DNA from: an uncultured Pelagibacteraceae bacterium
GTDB taxonomy: Bacteria > Pseudomonadota > Alphaproteobacteria > Pelagibacterales > Pelagibacteraceae
DNA length: 62,786 nt
Assembly (NCBI GenBank): GCA_902603945.1
Contig: CACKWP010000005.1
Coordinates: 1 to 62,786 of the forward strand
Direction: 5' to 3'
Position numbers and translations under genes: made by a program. The stretch's first letter is position 1; every line of letters begins with the position of its first letter. The notes under the pieces were generated by a model that searched no databases, had not been told where the DNA came from, and was given only the letters and a program-made list of their open reading frames with translations. This document shows positions 1 to 8,579 of the stretch, in pieces.

Positions 1-217
1 AAAAGGCCAAAATTGTAACGCCTGGATTATGGAAAACGATAAAACGGTGAATGTTCCATCTGAAAATGAGGTTCCTTTAGGTCATAAAATCGCACTCAAG
101 AACTTAAAAGTTGGAGATACAATTTTTAAATATGGCCATGATATTGGAAAAGTTGTCAAAGAAATTAAAAAGGGTGAGCATGTCCATGTTCATAATGTAA
201 AAACAAAAAAGTGGTAA
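1..217 (+). CDS. suyA: (2R)-sulfolactate sulfo-lyase, alpha subunit (partial, 5' end cut by window)
   Basis: This is the small SAF-domain subunit of the UxaA/SuyA family. The reading frame stays open to the left edge (codons from position 2), so the ATG at 29 is probably internal. The visible C-terminal half carries the SAF hallmarks GHKIAL, KYGHDIGKV and GEHVHVHNVK. It ends in KTKKW, which I recall as close to the SuyA ending rather than that of altronate dehydratase fusions. A separate small subunit only 7 bp before a roughly 390-residue large subunit fits SuyAB. With SuyB it would split sulfolactate into pyruvate and sulfite in the cytoplasm. The nearby sulfite exporter and APS reductase genes support that reading. 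Altronate or galactarate dehydratase is the alternative. Confidence 0.75.
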   Translation, partial: KGQNCNAWIMENDKTVNVPSENEVPLGHKIALKNLKVGDTIFKYGHDIGKVVKEIKKGEHVHVHNVKTKKW

Positions 218-224
218 ATAGTTT

Positions 225-1391
225 ATGAATATTCCAAAAAGTTTTTTAGGTTATAAAAGGGAAAATGGTAGAGCAGGTACAAGAAATCATGTGATTATCC
301 TTCCTGTAGACGATATTTCAAATGCTTGCGCTGAGGCAGTAGCTAATAATATTAAAGGAACAATCGCACTACCTCACTCATATGGAAGATTACAATTTGG
401 AGCAGATTTAGAATTACATTTTAGAACCATGATTGGAACAGGTAGAAATCCAAATGTAGCAGCAGTAATAGTAATTGGAATTGAGCCTAAATGGACAAAA
501 AAAATAGTTGATGGCATTGCAGAAACAGGGAAGCCGGTTGAGGGTTTTCATATTGAAAGAAGTGGTGACATTCAAACAATTATGAAGGCCTCAAAAAAGG
601 CACAGGAGTTTTCTATGTGGGCGTCTGAGAAGCAAAGAGAAGAGTGCCCTCTCAGTGATTTATGGATTTCTGTAAAATGTGGTGAGTCCGATACCACTTC
701 TGGACTAGCCTCGAACCCTACTGTAGGAAATCTAATGGACAAACTTGAACCGCTAGGAGTTCATTTATGTTTTGGTGAAACTTCAGAATTGACTGGTGCA
801 GAGCAAGTTTGCGCAAAAAGGGGTGCTACGCCTGAAGCTCAGAAAAAATTCATGAAAACTTGGAGTGAATATAATGATTTTATCTTGAAAGAAGCCACTG
901 ATGATTTATCAGAAAGTCAACCTACAGCCGGAAATATTGCCGGAGGTCTTACAACTATTGAGGAAAAAGCTTTTGGAAATTTTCAAAAAATTGGTTCAAG
1001 AAAATTTATTGATGTATTAGAGCCTGCTGAAGAGCCAAAAAAAGGAAAAGGTTTATATTTTATGGATACTTCTTCTGCTGCAGCAGAATGTGTTACCCTA
1101 CAAGCAGCGGGTGGATTTAATATACATTTATTCCCTACTGGACAAGGAAACATTATAGGTAATCCGATAGAGCCAGTTGTAAAACTTACTGCTAATCCAT
1201 TAACTGCAAAACTAATGAGTGAACATGTAGATTGTGATGTTTCAAAAATATTATCTAGAGAAATGAATTTAGATCAAGCTGGAGATAAGCTGATTGAAAC
1301 AACTCTTAAAGTTGCTAATGGAAGATTGACTTGTGCAGAGGCCTTAGGACATAGAGAGTTTGTAATGACCAAACTTTATCGAAGTGCTTAA
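225..1391 (+). CDS. suyB: (2R)-sulfolactate sulfo-lyase, beta subunit (UxaA family)
   Basis: At 388 residues this has the usual length of the UxaA C-terminal domain or SuyB. Family landmarks are the early GRAGTRNHV segment (about residues 16-24), [11 protein letters not shown] in the middle, and [17 protein letters not shown] towards the C-terminus. The ATG follows the suyA stop by 7 bp, so the two subunits should be co-translated. The predicted reaction is sulfolactate to pyruvate plus sulfite. The gene converges on the sulfite-handling genes tauE and aprA across a 5 bp gap. Sequence alone does not exclude altronate or another hydroxy-acid dehydratase; the sulfur context decides the call. 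Confidence 0.75.
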   Translation: MNIPKSFLGYKRENGRAGTRNHVIILPVDDISNACAEAVANNIKGTIALPHSYGRLQFGADLELHFRTMIGTGRNPNVAAVIVIGIEPKWTKKIVDGIAETGKPVEGFHIERSGDIQTIMKASKKAQEFSMWASEKQREECPLSDLWISVKCGESDTTSGLASNPTVGNLMDKLEPLGVHLCFGETSELTGAEQVCAKRGATPEAQKKFMKTWSEYNDFILKEATDDLSESQPTAGNIAGGLTTIEEKAFGNFQKIGSRKFIDVLEPAEEPKKGKGLYFMDTSSAAAECVTLQAAGGFNIHLFPTGQGNIIGNPIEPVVKLTANPLTAKLMSEHVDCDVSKILSREMNLDQAGDKLIETTLKVANGRLTCAEALGHREFVMTKLYRSA

Positions 1392-1396
1392 TCAGA

Positions 1397-2500
1397 TTAT
1401 TTTACAGGGAATTTAACCTCTTCTTGTTTTGGTTTTTTGTTTCTAAGGTCATGAATAATTTTTCTAAACCAAGCCATTAATGCTCCAAGTGATACTGCAA
1501 GAATAATTGCAAAAGCTCCATATAAGAATGGTGCATCATTTGAAATTCTCACAATAAATTCTGCTAAACTATTTAATTCAGGTGCTGATACAGAAGTTCC
1601 ATCAAATCCTGTTTTTTCCCTAAAGAAAGAATCGTATGCAATCGCGATTGCAACAGTTATTAAAAGCATTGCAAACAATGATTTTAACTCTGTACTATCT
1701 AAAAATTGACCTATCTTTTGACCAACTTGAACACCGACAATTGATCCTAGTATCAAGGGCACAACTAAAAATAAGTCAATAGTACCATAATTAAATGAAT
1801 GTAATATAGTTACAACAGCACTTATAAAAACGGTTACAAATAAAGAAGTTCCCGGGATTAATTTTACGGGCATTCCAATAATATAAATCATAGCAGGAAC
1901 CATCAAAAAAGCACCTCCGATGCCCATCATCGAAGCCACAAATCCTACAATAAAACCTAAAAGTATTGGGGTAAAAGCGCTTTCATATAATCTAGATTTA
2001 TTAAATCTCATACGTAAAGGTAAACCTTGCAGCCAATTATGATCATGTAATTTTTTTTTAATGATAGTTTTAGATTTTAAACGATTTCTTTCTCGAATTC
2101 CTTCGATAAGCATAAGAGTTCCAACCATGGCTAATAAGTACATATATAATAATGAAATTATTAAACTTATTTTTCCTATTTCCGAAAAGAAAGTAAAGGT
2201 CATTATTCCAATTATAGTTCCAGCAACACCCCCAGAAACAATCATGAGACCCATTTTATAATCGAGAGTTTTTTTATACCAATGTGTTAAGGACCCAGAA
2301 ACTGATGTAGCAAGTATATTATTAACTTCGTTTGGAACTGCATATACTGGAGGTATGCCCATGAAAATTAAAAATGGAGTCATTAAAAAACCCCCGCCTA
2401 CTCCAAATAATCCTGATAGTACTCCGACTGCTAAACTTAGAAATAATAAGAGAAAAATGTCAATATTTACTTGTGCTATGGGTAGATAAATTTCAAGCAT
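1397..2500 (-). CDS. TauE/SafE family sulfite/sulfonate exporter
   Basis: A 367-residue polytopic inner-membrane protein with the internal repeat typical of TauE/SafE (DUF81). GLFGVGGGFLMTP lies near residues 30-42 and a second copy, MMGIGGAFLMVP, near 190-205. Each precedes a conserved small-loop IP/MP turn. A basic hydrophilic linker of about 45 residues (near 140-185, with several Arg/Lys) separates the halves and makes the protein longer than the usual 250-300 residues. Family members export sulfite or sulfoacetate. Being last in the aprMBA directon and convergent with suyAB suggests it removes excess sulfite from sulfolactate cleavage. The substrate is inferred from context. Confidence 0.8.
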   Translation of the reverse strand: MLEIYLPIAQVNIDIFLLLFLSLAVGVLSGLFGVGGGFLMTPFLIFMGIPPVYAVPNEVNNILATSVSGSLTHWYKKTLDYKMGLMIVSGGVAGTIIGIMTFTFFSEIGKISLIISLLYMYLLAMVGTLMLIEGIRERNRLKSKTIIKKKLHDHNWLQGLPLRMRFNKSRLYESAFTPILLGFIVGFVASMMGIGGAFLMVPAMIYIIGMPVKLIPGTSLFVTVFISAVVTILHSFNYGTIDLFLVVPLILGSIVGVQVGQKIGQFLDSTELKSLFAMLLITVAIAIAYDSFFREKTGFDGTSVSAPELNSLAEFIVRISNDAPFLYGAFAIILAVSLGALMAWFRKIIHDLRNKKPKQEEVKFPVK

Positions 2501-2539
2501 CTATGTTAGCAGTATGCTTGAAATACCAACTTGTCAATC

Positions 2540-2890
2540 TTAATAAATTGTTGCACCAAAGACTTTTACCATTTCACCTTCTTCACCAAGAACAAGCCTA
2601 CCTAAAAATTCCCCAGGAACTGTATTGCTTTTTTGTTTGTATAAAATAGTGATAAAATTATCTCTTCTAATACATCCTAAAAAATCTGGATTTTCCCTCA
2701 AACTTGTTAGAAGTTTATTGTTTGCCCACTGTTTGCCGAGCTCAACCTCGTTTGCCCCGTAGAGCATCTGTGAGGAAAAATCTTTGGTAAAACTACCATA
2801 GTCTTTGTTGTTTGATGATTTTATTAAATTTTCCCAAATAGGTTTAGCTATTTTGACGATTTCATCGTCAGTTTTTTTTAATAGGTTCAT
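2540..2890 (-). CDS. conserved hypothetical protein downstream of aprA
   Basis: A soluble 116-residue protein that I cannot assign. It has no signal peptide or membrane segment and a single Cys, in GCIRRDNF. An alpha-helical N-terminal half is followed by a segment alternating hydrophobic and polar residues, ending VKVFGATIY. The length and helix-then-sheet pattern could suit an NTF2-like (SnoaL) fold, but that is a guess. It starts 8 bp after aprA on the same strand and is followed by the tauE-type exporter, so it is very likely transcribed with APS reductase and may serve the sulfite pathway. Confidence 0.7.
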   Translation of the reverse strand: MNLLKKTDDEIVKIAKPIWENLIKSSNNKDYGSFTKDFSSQMLYGANEVELGKQWANNKLLTSLRENPDFLGCIRRDNFITILYKQKSNTVPGEFLGRLVLGEEGEMVKVFGATIY

Positions 2891-2898
2891 TTCTAGAA

Positions 2899-4758
2899 TT
2901 AAGAGGCTTTTTTCTCTTTCTCGTCACCAACAATATGATAAACAGGCATCTTTTCCATTGTAAATTTTCCTGTTGAAGGGTCTCTTCTTGAAACTGTAAG
3001 ACAATGCCAATTTTCATCATCAAGTTTAAGCTTATCACCTCTATAATAATATCCTGGCCATCGAGTTTCCTCCCTAAATAATGTGTGTTCCGTCACGCAT
3101 TGCGAGGTAAGTGTTCGATGTTTTAACTCCCACGCTCTCATTAATTGATGATAATCCTCTGCTCCAACGTTTTCTAAATCTTCTTGAAGCCAGTCTAAAA
3201 GTTCTAAACCTTTTTTAAGAAGATTGTCATTGGTCATATAATTTGCCGTAATACCACCTACATATTCATCCATAATTTTTTGTAGCCTTTGTAAACCTTG
3301 AATTGGAGAAATGTAGCTCGGAGAAACAGTGCCACCCGTAATCTCATTTCTATTAACGGTATAGTTGTCTAAAGGTTTATAAATTATTTCTTTAAACTCG
3401 TCACATTGCTTATCAGAAACTTTTAAATCAGTAGCTTTCTGATCTTCAATATATTTTACAGCTGCTTTAGCTGCTAATCTTCCTTCTGTAAAAGATCCTG
3501 AAGAAAATTTATGTGCACTTCCGCCGACAGTATCTCCTGCACCGAATAATCCATCGACCGTAGTCATTCTGTTATAACCCCAAAAATATTCCTTTGGAGC
3601 AATATCTTCTGGTCCGCTTACCCAAGCTCCAGAGCATGTTGCGTGAGATCCCATCACGTATGGTTCAGAAGTAGTTAATTCAGGATTAGTATACTTAGGA
3701 TCGATATTCTGTGATGCCCAAACTACTGCTTGGCCAACTGTCATTCCCAGAAAATTTTCCCATCCTACGGTTTCTAAATGGGGATCTTGAAAAGCTTCTT
3801 TGGTAACCATATGAATTGGCCCACCACCTGCCATTACCTCTTGTATAAATGCGTGATTTCTAAGACAAGTTGGAACCGGATGATGGTCAATATACTCTCC
3901 AACTAATTTCTTAGTTTGGTCGTACCATTTTTTTTCATAGTTCTCACCATTTGCATTTTGAGTGTAAGTTTTTAAATGCAAGAAGTAAGCACCAACCGGG
4001 CCATAACCATCTTTAAATCTACATAATACAATTCGATTTTCCATTTGAGTCATTTTAGCTCCAGCGGCAATTGGAAGAGCATACGCTGAACCATTGCTCC
4101 ACGGGGCGTACCAAGTTCTTCCCATTCCTTCTCCAACAGCTCTAGGTTTAAAAATATGAGAGGCTCCACCTGCAGCAACAATAACTGTTTTTGCTCTGAA
4201 CACATGATAGTCACCTGTTCTCATATTAAATCCTACTGCGCCACCAACTCTATTTTTTTTATTTTCATCCATCAATAAATGGGTAATCATTATTCTGTTA
4301 TATATTTTATCTGCGGATTTTTTTGCTGCCTCGGCAACTATTGGTTTATAACTCTCACCATGTATCATTATTTGCCATTTACCTTCCCTCTGGTATCTTC
4401 CAGTTTTTTTATCTTTCATCATTGGAAGTCCCCACTCATCAAACATATGAACTGTTGAGTCAACATGTCGAGCCATGTCATAACCTAAATCCTCTCTTAC
4501 CAATCCCATCAAATCATTTCTTGCGTATCTAACGTGATCTTCAGGTTGATTTTCGTTCCATCTCATGCCCATATAACAATTGATAGCATATAGTCCTTGC
4601 GCTACTGCTCCACTTCTATCTATGTTGGCTTTTTCAACGCAAATGATTTTAAGATCTCTTCCCCAATGTCTAGCTTCAAATGTTGCTCCGGTACCAGCCA
4701 TACCGCCACCTACAACTAAAATATCGCAGTCTTCATGAACTGTTTTATTTTTTGGCAT
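2899..4758 (-). CDS. aprA: adenylylsulfate (APS) reductase, alpha subunit
   Basis: A 619-residue flavoprotein of the fumarate reductase/succinate dehydrogenase superfamily. The N-terminal FAD-binding segment DILVVGGGMAGTGATFEA (about residues 13-30) and a second flavin-contacting region around GLFGAGDTVGGSAHKFSSG (about 405-425) are clear. Length matches AprA (about 610-660). It catalyses AMP + sulfite <-> APS + 2 electrons. In organisms without dissimilatory sulfate reduction it is thought to run towards sulfite oxidation, as proposed for SAR11. Its ATG overlaps the aprB stop by one base (TAATG), giving coupled translation of the heterodimer. Confidence 0.95.
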   Translation of the reverse strand: MPKNKTVHEDCDILVVGGGMAGTGATFEARHWGRDLKIICVEKANIDRSGAVAQGLYAINCYMGMRWNENQPEDHVRYARNDLMGLVREDLGYDMARHVDSTVHMFDEWGLPMMKDKKTGRYQREGKWQIMIHGESYKPIVAEAAKKSADKIYNRIMITHLLMDENKKNRVGGAVGFNMRTGDYHVFRAKTVIVAAGGASHIFKPRAVGEGMGRTWYAPWSNGSAYALPIAAGAKMTQMENRIVLCRFKDGYGPVGAYFLHLKTYTQNANGENYEKKWYDQTKKLVGEYIDHHPVPTCLRNHAFIQEVMAGGGPIHMVTKEAFQDPHLETVGWENFLGMTVGQAVVWASQNIDPKYTNPELTTSEPYVMGSHATCSGAWVSGPEDIAPKEYFWGYNRMTTVDGLFGAGDTVGGSAHKFSSGSFTEGRLAAKAAVKYIEDQKATDLKVSDKQCDEFKEIIYKPLDNYTVNRNEITGGTVSPSYISPIQGLQRLQKIMDEYVGGITANYMTNDNLLKKGLELLDWLQEDLENVGAEDYHQLMRAWELKHRTLTSQCVTEHTLFREETRWPGYYYRGDKLKLDDENWHCLTVSRRDPSTGKFTMEKMPVYHIVGDEKEKKAS

Positions 4759-5228
4759 TAATAATAAACACCTTTTTTAAATGATTCTTTGCTTATCGTT
4801 GGTAAGTCTTTTTTAGTATCTAAACCCTCTGGCTCTGAATATAAAACTTGAGAATTCATTTCTCCTTGTCTCGGTTTATCTCCCTCAGAGAGTTTTGGTA
4901 TGAATTTACCCCATGGTTTAGTTGTAATAGGAGAAACGAAATTTTTTTCAGTCCCATTTCGAAATTTTATTTTCCAAGAAATAGTTCCTTTTTCTTCTTC
5001 TCTTCTAACTCTCACACTATGACCCATTGGCGCAAAGTCAGCATAACCTCTAACATCTATTGCGTGATTTGGGCAAGCTTTTACACAAGAGTAGCACTCC
5101 CAACAGAAATTTGGCTCTATGTTCTTTGCTCTTCGTATCGTCTCATCTATATGCATGATATCCGATGGACAAATATCAACGCAATGACCGCAACCATCGC
5201 ATCTAGTCATGTAAACAAATGTAGACAT
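4758..5228 (-). CDS. aprB: adenylylsulfate (APS) reductase, beta subunit
   Basis: A 156-residue ferredoxin-type subunit with two [4Fe-4S] motifs: CDGCGHCVDICP (about residues 10-21) and CWECYSCVKACP (about 42-53). A C-terminal tail wraps the alpha subunit in known structures. It shuttles electrons between the AprA flavin and the membrane partner. It is preceded by an AAGGGAAG-like ribosome-binding sequence and lies between aprM and aprA in transcription order M-B-A. The 71 bp gap to aprM is AT-rich and contains TATACT-like sequence, so a secondary promoter is possible but unproven. Confidence 0.95.
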   Translation of the reverse strand: MSTFVYMTRCDGCGHCVDICPSDIMHIDETIRRAKNIEPNFCWECYSCVKACPNHAIDVRGYADFAPMGHSVRVRREEEKGTISWKIKFRNGTEKNFVSPITTKPWGKFIPKLSEGDKPRQGEMNSQVLYSEPEGLDTKKDLPTISKESFKKGVYY

Positions 5229-5299
5229 AAATAATTATCTTCCCTTAAATTTTCTTATAATAGTATAATGGTTTAATCCAGTTTTAAATTTCATATATC

Positions 5300-6091
5300 T
5301 TAATAGTGTTTAGGTTCCTCTCTTTTAATTCCAAGACCAAATTGCTCTGGGGCATCAGCAGGTGGTGGCAAATTGTCTCTAGATCCATCAGCCTCTGCTA
5401 AATTTTTTTGAATTGCCGCTCCAGGTTTATAGAACATGTGAGCAAATTTAGACCAGTAAACACCTCCAAATAAAACTAGGTTAGATATAATAAATAAAAT
5501 TAAAAAAAGATAACTTAAACCATTCATGCCTGCAGTTTGAGAGAATGACCAAGCTAATCCGAAAGTAGCACAAGCTAATAAAGCAAGCACAAATAAATCA
5601 GCTGTAATAATTCGATACCAAGGATGCGCTTCAGCAGAAACATCGACCCTTAAAAAAAACCAAAACCAATATCCCCCTAAACATGTCATAATTGCCCCGA
5701 CATGCCAAATGATCGGAAAAATTGAAGGAGCAACATTTCCCTCAGAGTATTTAAAAATTAAAATTACAGACCCTAACCAAAAAAGAATTGTCCCATACAT
5801 TCCTAAAACATGGGCAATTCTTCTTTTACCCATACCTAGTTCTGAAGTAGTTGCTATATCGTGTGCTACAGTTTTTAAAATAACTGCAGTTTTTTTTCCT
5901 GTGCTTAATTCAGTCTTTGCAGATTTTTTTGCTTTTTGTGCGTTTCTAAAAAAATAAACTACATTTTTTTTATGTAGCATATCTAAACCAGTGCCGATAA
6001 CTATCAAAAGTACCATCGCAATTACAAAGTATTGCATTAAAAAGGCTGGGATTACTGTAGCAAGATCTGCAAAAGGATTTATTGTTAACAT
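5300..6091 (-). CDS. aprM: AprM-type membrane partner of APS reductase
   Basis: A 263-residue inner-membrane protein with about five hydrophobic segments (near residues 15-38, 90-113, 121-147, 163-183 and 190-213) and a hydrophilic, proline-rich C-terminal tail. Histidines within or near membrane segments (e.g. in IIWHVGAI and the RIAHVLGM region) could ligate haem b, as in NarI/QmoC-like anchors. Immediate linkage to aprBA is the diagnostic feature of AprM in sulfite-oxidising lineages, where it is thought to pass electrons to the quinone pool. The name rests on context plus topology rather than a signature motif. Confidence 0.8.
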   Translation of the reverse strand: MLTINPFADLATVIPAFLMQYFVIAMVLLIVIGTGLDMLHKKNVVYFFRNAQKAKKSAKTELSTGKKTAVILKTVAHDIATTSELGMGKRRIAHVLGMYGTILFWLGSVILIFKYSEGNVAPSIFPIIWHVGAIMTCLGGYWFWFFLRVDVSAEAHPWYRIITADLFVLALLACATFGLAWSFSQTAGMNGLSYLFLILFIISNLVLFGGVYWSKFAHMFYKPGAAIQKNLAEADGSRDNLPPPADAPEQFGLGIKREEPKHY

Positions 6092-6143
6092 AAACGACTT
6101 TTATTAGTTTGATTAATACAGGTCAAGTGAGAACGTTTCTCAA

Positions 6144-6524
6144 CTATTTAAGTTTACCCTCTTTTCTCATTTGTTCGCGAATTTTAGTGGCTGAGATTTG
6201 TTGAGTCTTCTCGTCTAAAATTATCTCTTCAATTTTATAACCCACTCCTCTTCCATAGCAAATATTAGTAATATTTGGAACTAAAGTTACTTGAATTCTA
6301 TTTTTATAATCTTTAAGAGCATCAAAAATATTTTTTTTTACCGTTTCAAAATCAAATGGATTATCATCTACTCCTTTTACATCTCTGACCATTATATTGA
6401 CTTGTCCTGTTTTTTTTAAAGTTTCTTCAAAAAGTTTTTGATGTCCCTCGTGCCAAGGTTGCCAACGTCCTAACATTTGAGCAGTGGGATGTTTATTATC
6501 CCAAACGTGGTTATCGTTTTTCAT
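6144..6524 (-). CDS. small HxGH-type nucleotidyltransferase, aprMBA-linked
   Basis: A 126-residue protein of the nucleotidylyltransferase superfamily. It shows GRWQPWHEGHQ near residues 19-29, containing the HxGH nucleotide-binding motif (H25, H28), and ISATKIREQM near 110-119, matching the ISxTxxR signature. The family comprises NMN, pantetheine-phosphate and cytidylyl transferases, and ATP sulfurylase has a related fold. It lies 52 bp upstream of aprM on the same strand. Sulfite oxidation through AprBA yields APS and needs an enzyme that recovers ATP or ADP from it; no sat or aprt gene is visible here. A role in APS turnover is therefore attractive but inferred. NMN-type adenylyl transfer is the main alternative. 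Confidence 0.75.
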   Translation of the reverse strand: MKNDNHVWDNKHPTAQMLGRWQPWHEGHQKLFEETLKKTGQVNIMVRDVKGVDDNPFDFETVKKNIFDALKDYKNRIQVTLVPNITNICYGRGVGYKIEEIILDEKTQQISATKIREQMRKEGKLK

Positions 6525-6546
6525 TTAATTATTAAGTTATATAAAC

Positions 6547-7218
6547 TTAAGCAGCAACAGTCTGAAGTTTGTGCTTGGAAGTCATACCACTTAAAAAATT
6601 CCATAGATATCTTGCTGTTAGTAAAGATGCTGTTTCAGCTTTTTCTTGCTCCTCTTTAGATAAAGCATCTAATAACTTTTCACACTCAGCTCTATGAATT
6701 ACATCTGCTGATTTATGAGCTTCAAAAAACTCAAGACCCTCCTTGGAATTTACTCCATAAAATTTCTTTAATCCTTGGATTTTAGTTTCAGCGATTTCTG
6801 GAATTTGCCTTTCATACGTATACAGTGAGGCAAGTCCTTCAGCATATGATTTTCTAGCTTGAGAAAAAAAGTTATCAATCATATCTTTTGTAAACCAATC
6901 AAGCTTTACTTTTTCAATTTCTTTTTCATCTGCGCCTAAAGCTTTTGCAAAATTCTTCCATAATTTTGGATGATCGCCATCTTTATTTTCTTCATCTTGC
7001 AAATTTTCCAATAAGATTCTCCTTTTTTCTAAATCTTCACAAATAGAATGTGTTGCGCTTATGTATCTTGGAAAAGCTTTGACGTGTTGATAATATTGTT
7101 CAGCGTAATCTTTTATAATCTCTCGAGTCAATTTACCCTCATTCCAATATACCTGATAAAATGGGTGTTGAAGTAAATGAAACTTGTCTAATTTCTCTCC
7201 TAGTTTTTTTGAAAACAT
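6547..7218 (-). CDS. CADD/PqqC-like haem-oxygenase-fold protein
   Basis: The start is placed at the internal ATG (MFSKKLGE), which follows an AAAGGAGAAATA ribosome-binding site, giving 223 residues; the upstream ATG at 7236 lies before that site. The protein resembles the CADD / TenA / PqqC helical-bundle family: LLQHPFYQVYWNEGKLT at the N-terminus, EQYYQHVKAFPRYISATH, and the acidic/His residues (E, H) of a di-metal site in FFEAHKSADVIHRAECE. Chlamydial CADD makes p-aminobenzoate from tyrosine without PabABC, so a folate-precursor role is possible. It heads the leftward directon into aprMBA, though its link to sulfur metabolism is unclear. Confidence 0.75.
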   Translation of the reverse strand: MFSKKLGEKLDKFHLLQHPFYQVYWNEGKLTREIIKDYAEQYYQHVKAFPRYISATHSICEDLEKRRILLENLQDEENKDGDHPKLWKNFAKALGADEKEIEKVKLDWFTKDMIDNFFSQARKSYAEGLASLYTYERQIPEIAETKIQGLKKFYGVNSKEGLEFFEAHKSADVIHRAECEKLLDALSKEEQEKAETASLLTARYLWNFLSGMTSKHKLQTVAA

Positions 7219-7239
7219 TATTTCTCCTTTGTTCATTAA

Positions 7240-7380
7240 AGATTATTAAATAATTATAATTATTTAAATAAAAAATTATCCACACTTTTTAGTTGAGTGG
7301 TTTTAAATGTTCACGTTTTGATTCACTTTTGATTCACTAAGGGACTCAATTTACAACCCTAGATAGTGTTATCCACACGT
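7240..7380. other. DnaA-box / AT-palindrome / GANTC cluster
   Basis: Two perfect DnaA boxes TTATCCACA lie in the same orientation at 7276-7284 and 7369-7377. Just left of the first is an A/T-only stretch with a perfect 22 bp palindrome at 7246-7267 (arms TTAAATAATTA). Between the boxes is a tandem 11-mer TTTTGATTCAC (7316-7326 and 7327-7337), and GANTC sites fall at 7320-7324, 7331-7335 and 7343-7347. The right box lies inside the last codons of the MFS gene. The arrangement resembles a small replication-initiator binding region, but it could equally be the promoter/operator of the leftward gene at 7218. Confidence 0.45.
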
Positions 7381-8579
7381 TCTATCCTGCTTTCATTAAT
7401 TGGATAGTGAACTAGTGTGGCAAAGACTGACAGGGCAATTGCCATGTACCAAGCATAATCATAACTACCATAATTATCAAAAAAATAGCCTCCTAAAAAT
7501 GCTCCTGCAAAGGCGCCAAACTGATGGCATAAGAAAACGATACCAAATAAAGTACTTAAATATTTTGTCCCAAAAATTTGAGCAACGATTCCATTTGTCG
7601 GTGGTACTGTAGACAACCATAAAAGACCGAAAGTTATTCCAAAAATAATTGAGTTTAACATTGAAGGTGGTGAAAAAATAAAAATGCAGATACTTAGACC
7701 TCTTAAAAAGTAAAGAATGCTTAATAAGTTTTTTTTTTTATATTTTGTCCCAAGATAGCCCATTCCTAAAGTTCCAAATATATTAAAAAAACCGATCAAA
7801 GCTAATATTATAGTTGCTGACCAACCTCCCATACCTCTTTCTTGCATATAACCAGGAATATGAGTTCCAACCAATGTAATTTGGAAACCGCATACAAAAA
7901 AACCTAAAACTAATAAAACATATCCTTTGTGAGAAAAGGCCTCTTTGATTGCTGATATAAATGTTTGATCTCTATCTGCTTTAGACGATTGTATAATTGT
8001 TTTTGCTGGTAATAAAAAAAGTGAAGCTATAAGTCCAAAACCAATAAAAAACATAAAATATTTAAGTGTTTGAACCCAACCCACTTCACCAAGACTATAT
8101 TGCGTAAACAAAGGGGATAAAAAATAACCTACCGATGCTGCTGCTGTAACTAAACCAGTAGCTATAGTGCGCGTTTCATTGGGAAAATGTTTTCCAACCT
8201 CAGAAACTGGTACACCTATTGCAGTAGCACCTAACGCTATACCAACAAGAACACCTAAGCTTATTTGAAAAAAAATACCAGTATTAGGACCTGAATAAAG
8301 CATGTAAATACCCAATCCAAAAATAATAAAACCTAAAAATACAGCTTTATTACCACCAAATTTATCTGCAATTATTCCAAAAAGAGGAGCAAACATTCCC
8401 CAAAATAACATTTGTATTCCTATAGCTAAGCCAAACTCGGTTCTAGTGCATCCAATTCCTTCTTCAAAAGCTTTAAAAAATAATCCAAAGGTTTGTCGTA
8501 AACCCATGGATATCAAAATTATTGTACAAGCAGAAATAAGAGTTATCAGTGCAATTTTATTAGGAAAAAATTTCAACAT
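7359..8579 (-). CDS. MFS transporter, monocarboxylate/oxalate-antiporter-like
   Basis: A 406-residue protein with twelve predicted membrane helices and the MFS architecture. The loop 2-3 motif appears as GIIADKFGGNKAVFLG (about residues 66-81), and a related sequence in the second half is MGYLGTKYKKKN. The N-terminal SMGLRQTFGLFFKAF is reminiscent of MCT/OFA-type carriers of small carboxylates. Its ATG overlaps the stop of the upstream PLP lyase by one base, so the two are probably co-expressed. The substrate cannot be read from sequence; a sulfur amino acid breakdown product or keto-acid would suit the neighbour. Confidence 0.8.
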   Translation of the reverse strand: MLKFFPNKIALITLISACTIILISMGLRQTFGLFFKAFEEGIGCTRTEFGLAIGIQMLFWGMFAPLFGIIADKFGGNKAVFLGFIIFGLGIYMLYSGPNTGIFFQISLGVLVGIALGATAIGVPVSEVGKHFPNETRTIATGLVTAAASVGYFLSPLFTQYSLGEVGWVQTLKYFMFFIGFGLIASLFLLPAKTIIQSSKADRDQTFISAIKEAFSHKGYVLLVLGFFVCGFQITLVGTHIPGYMQERGMGGWSATIILALIGFFNIFGTLGMGYLGTKYKKKNLLSILYFLRGLSICIFIFSPPSMLNSIIFGITFGLLWLSTVPPTNGIVAQIFGTKYLSTLFGIVFLCHQFGAFAGAFLGGYFFDNYGSYDYAWYMAIALSVFATLVHYPINESRIERVDNTI

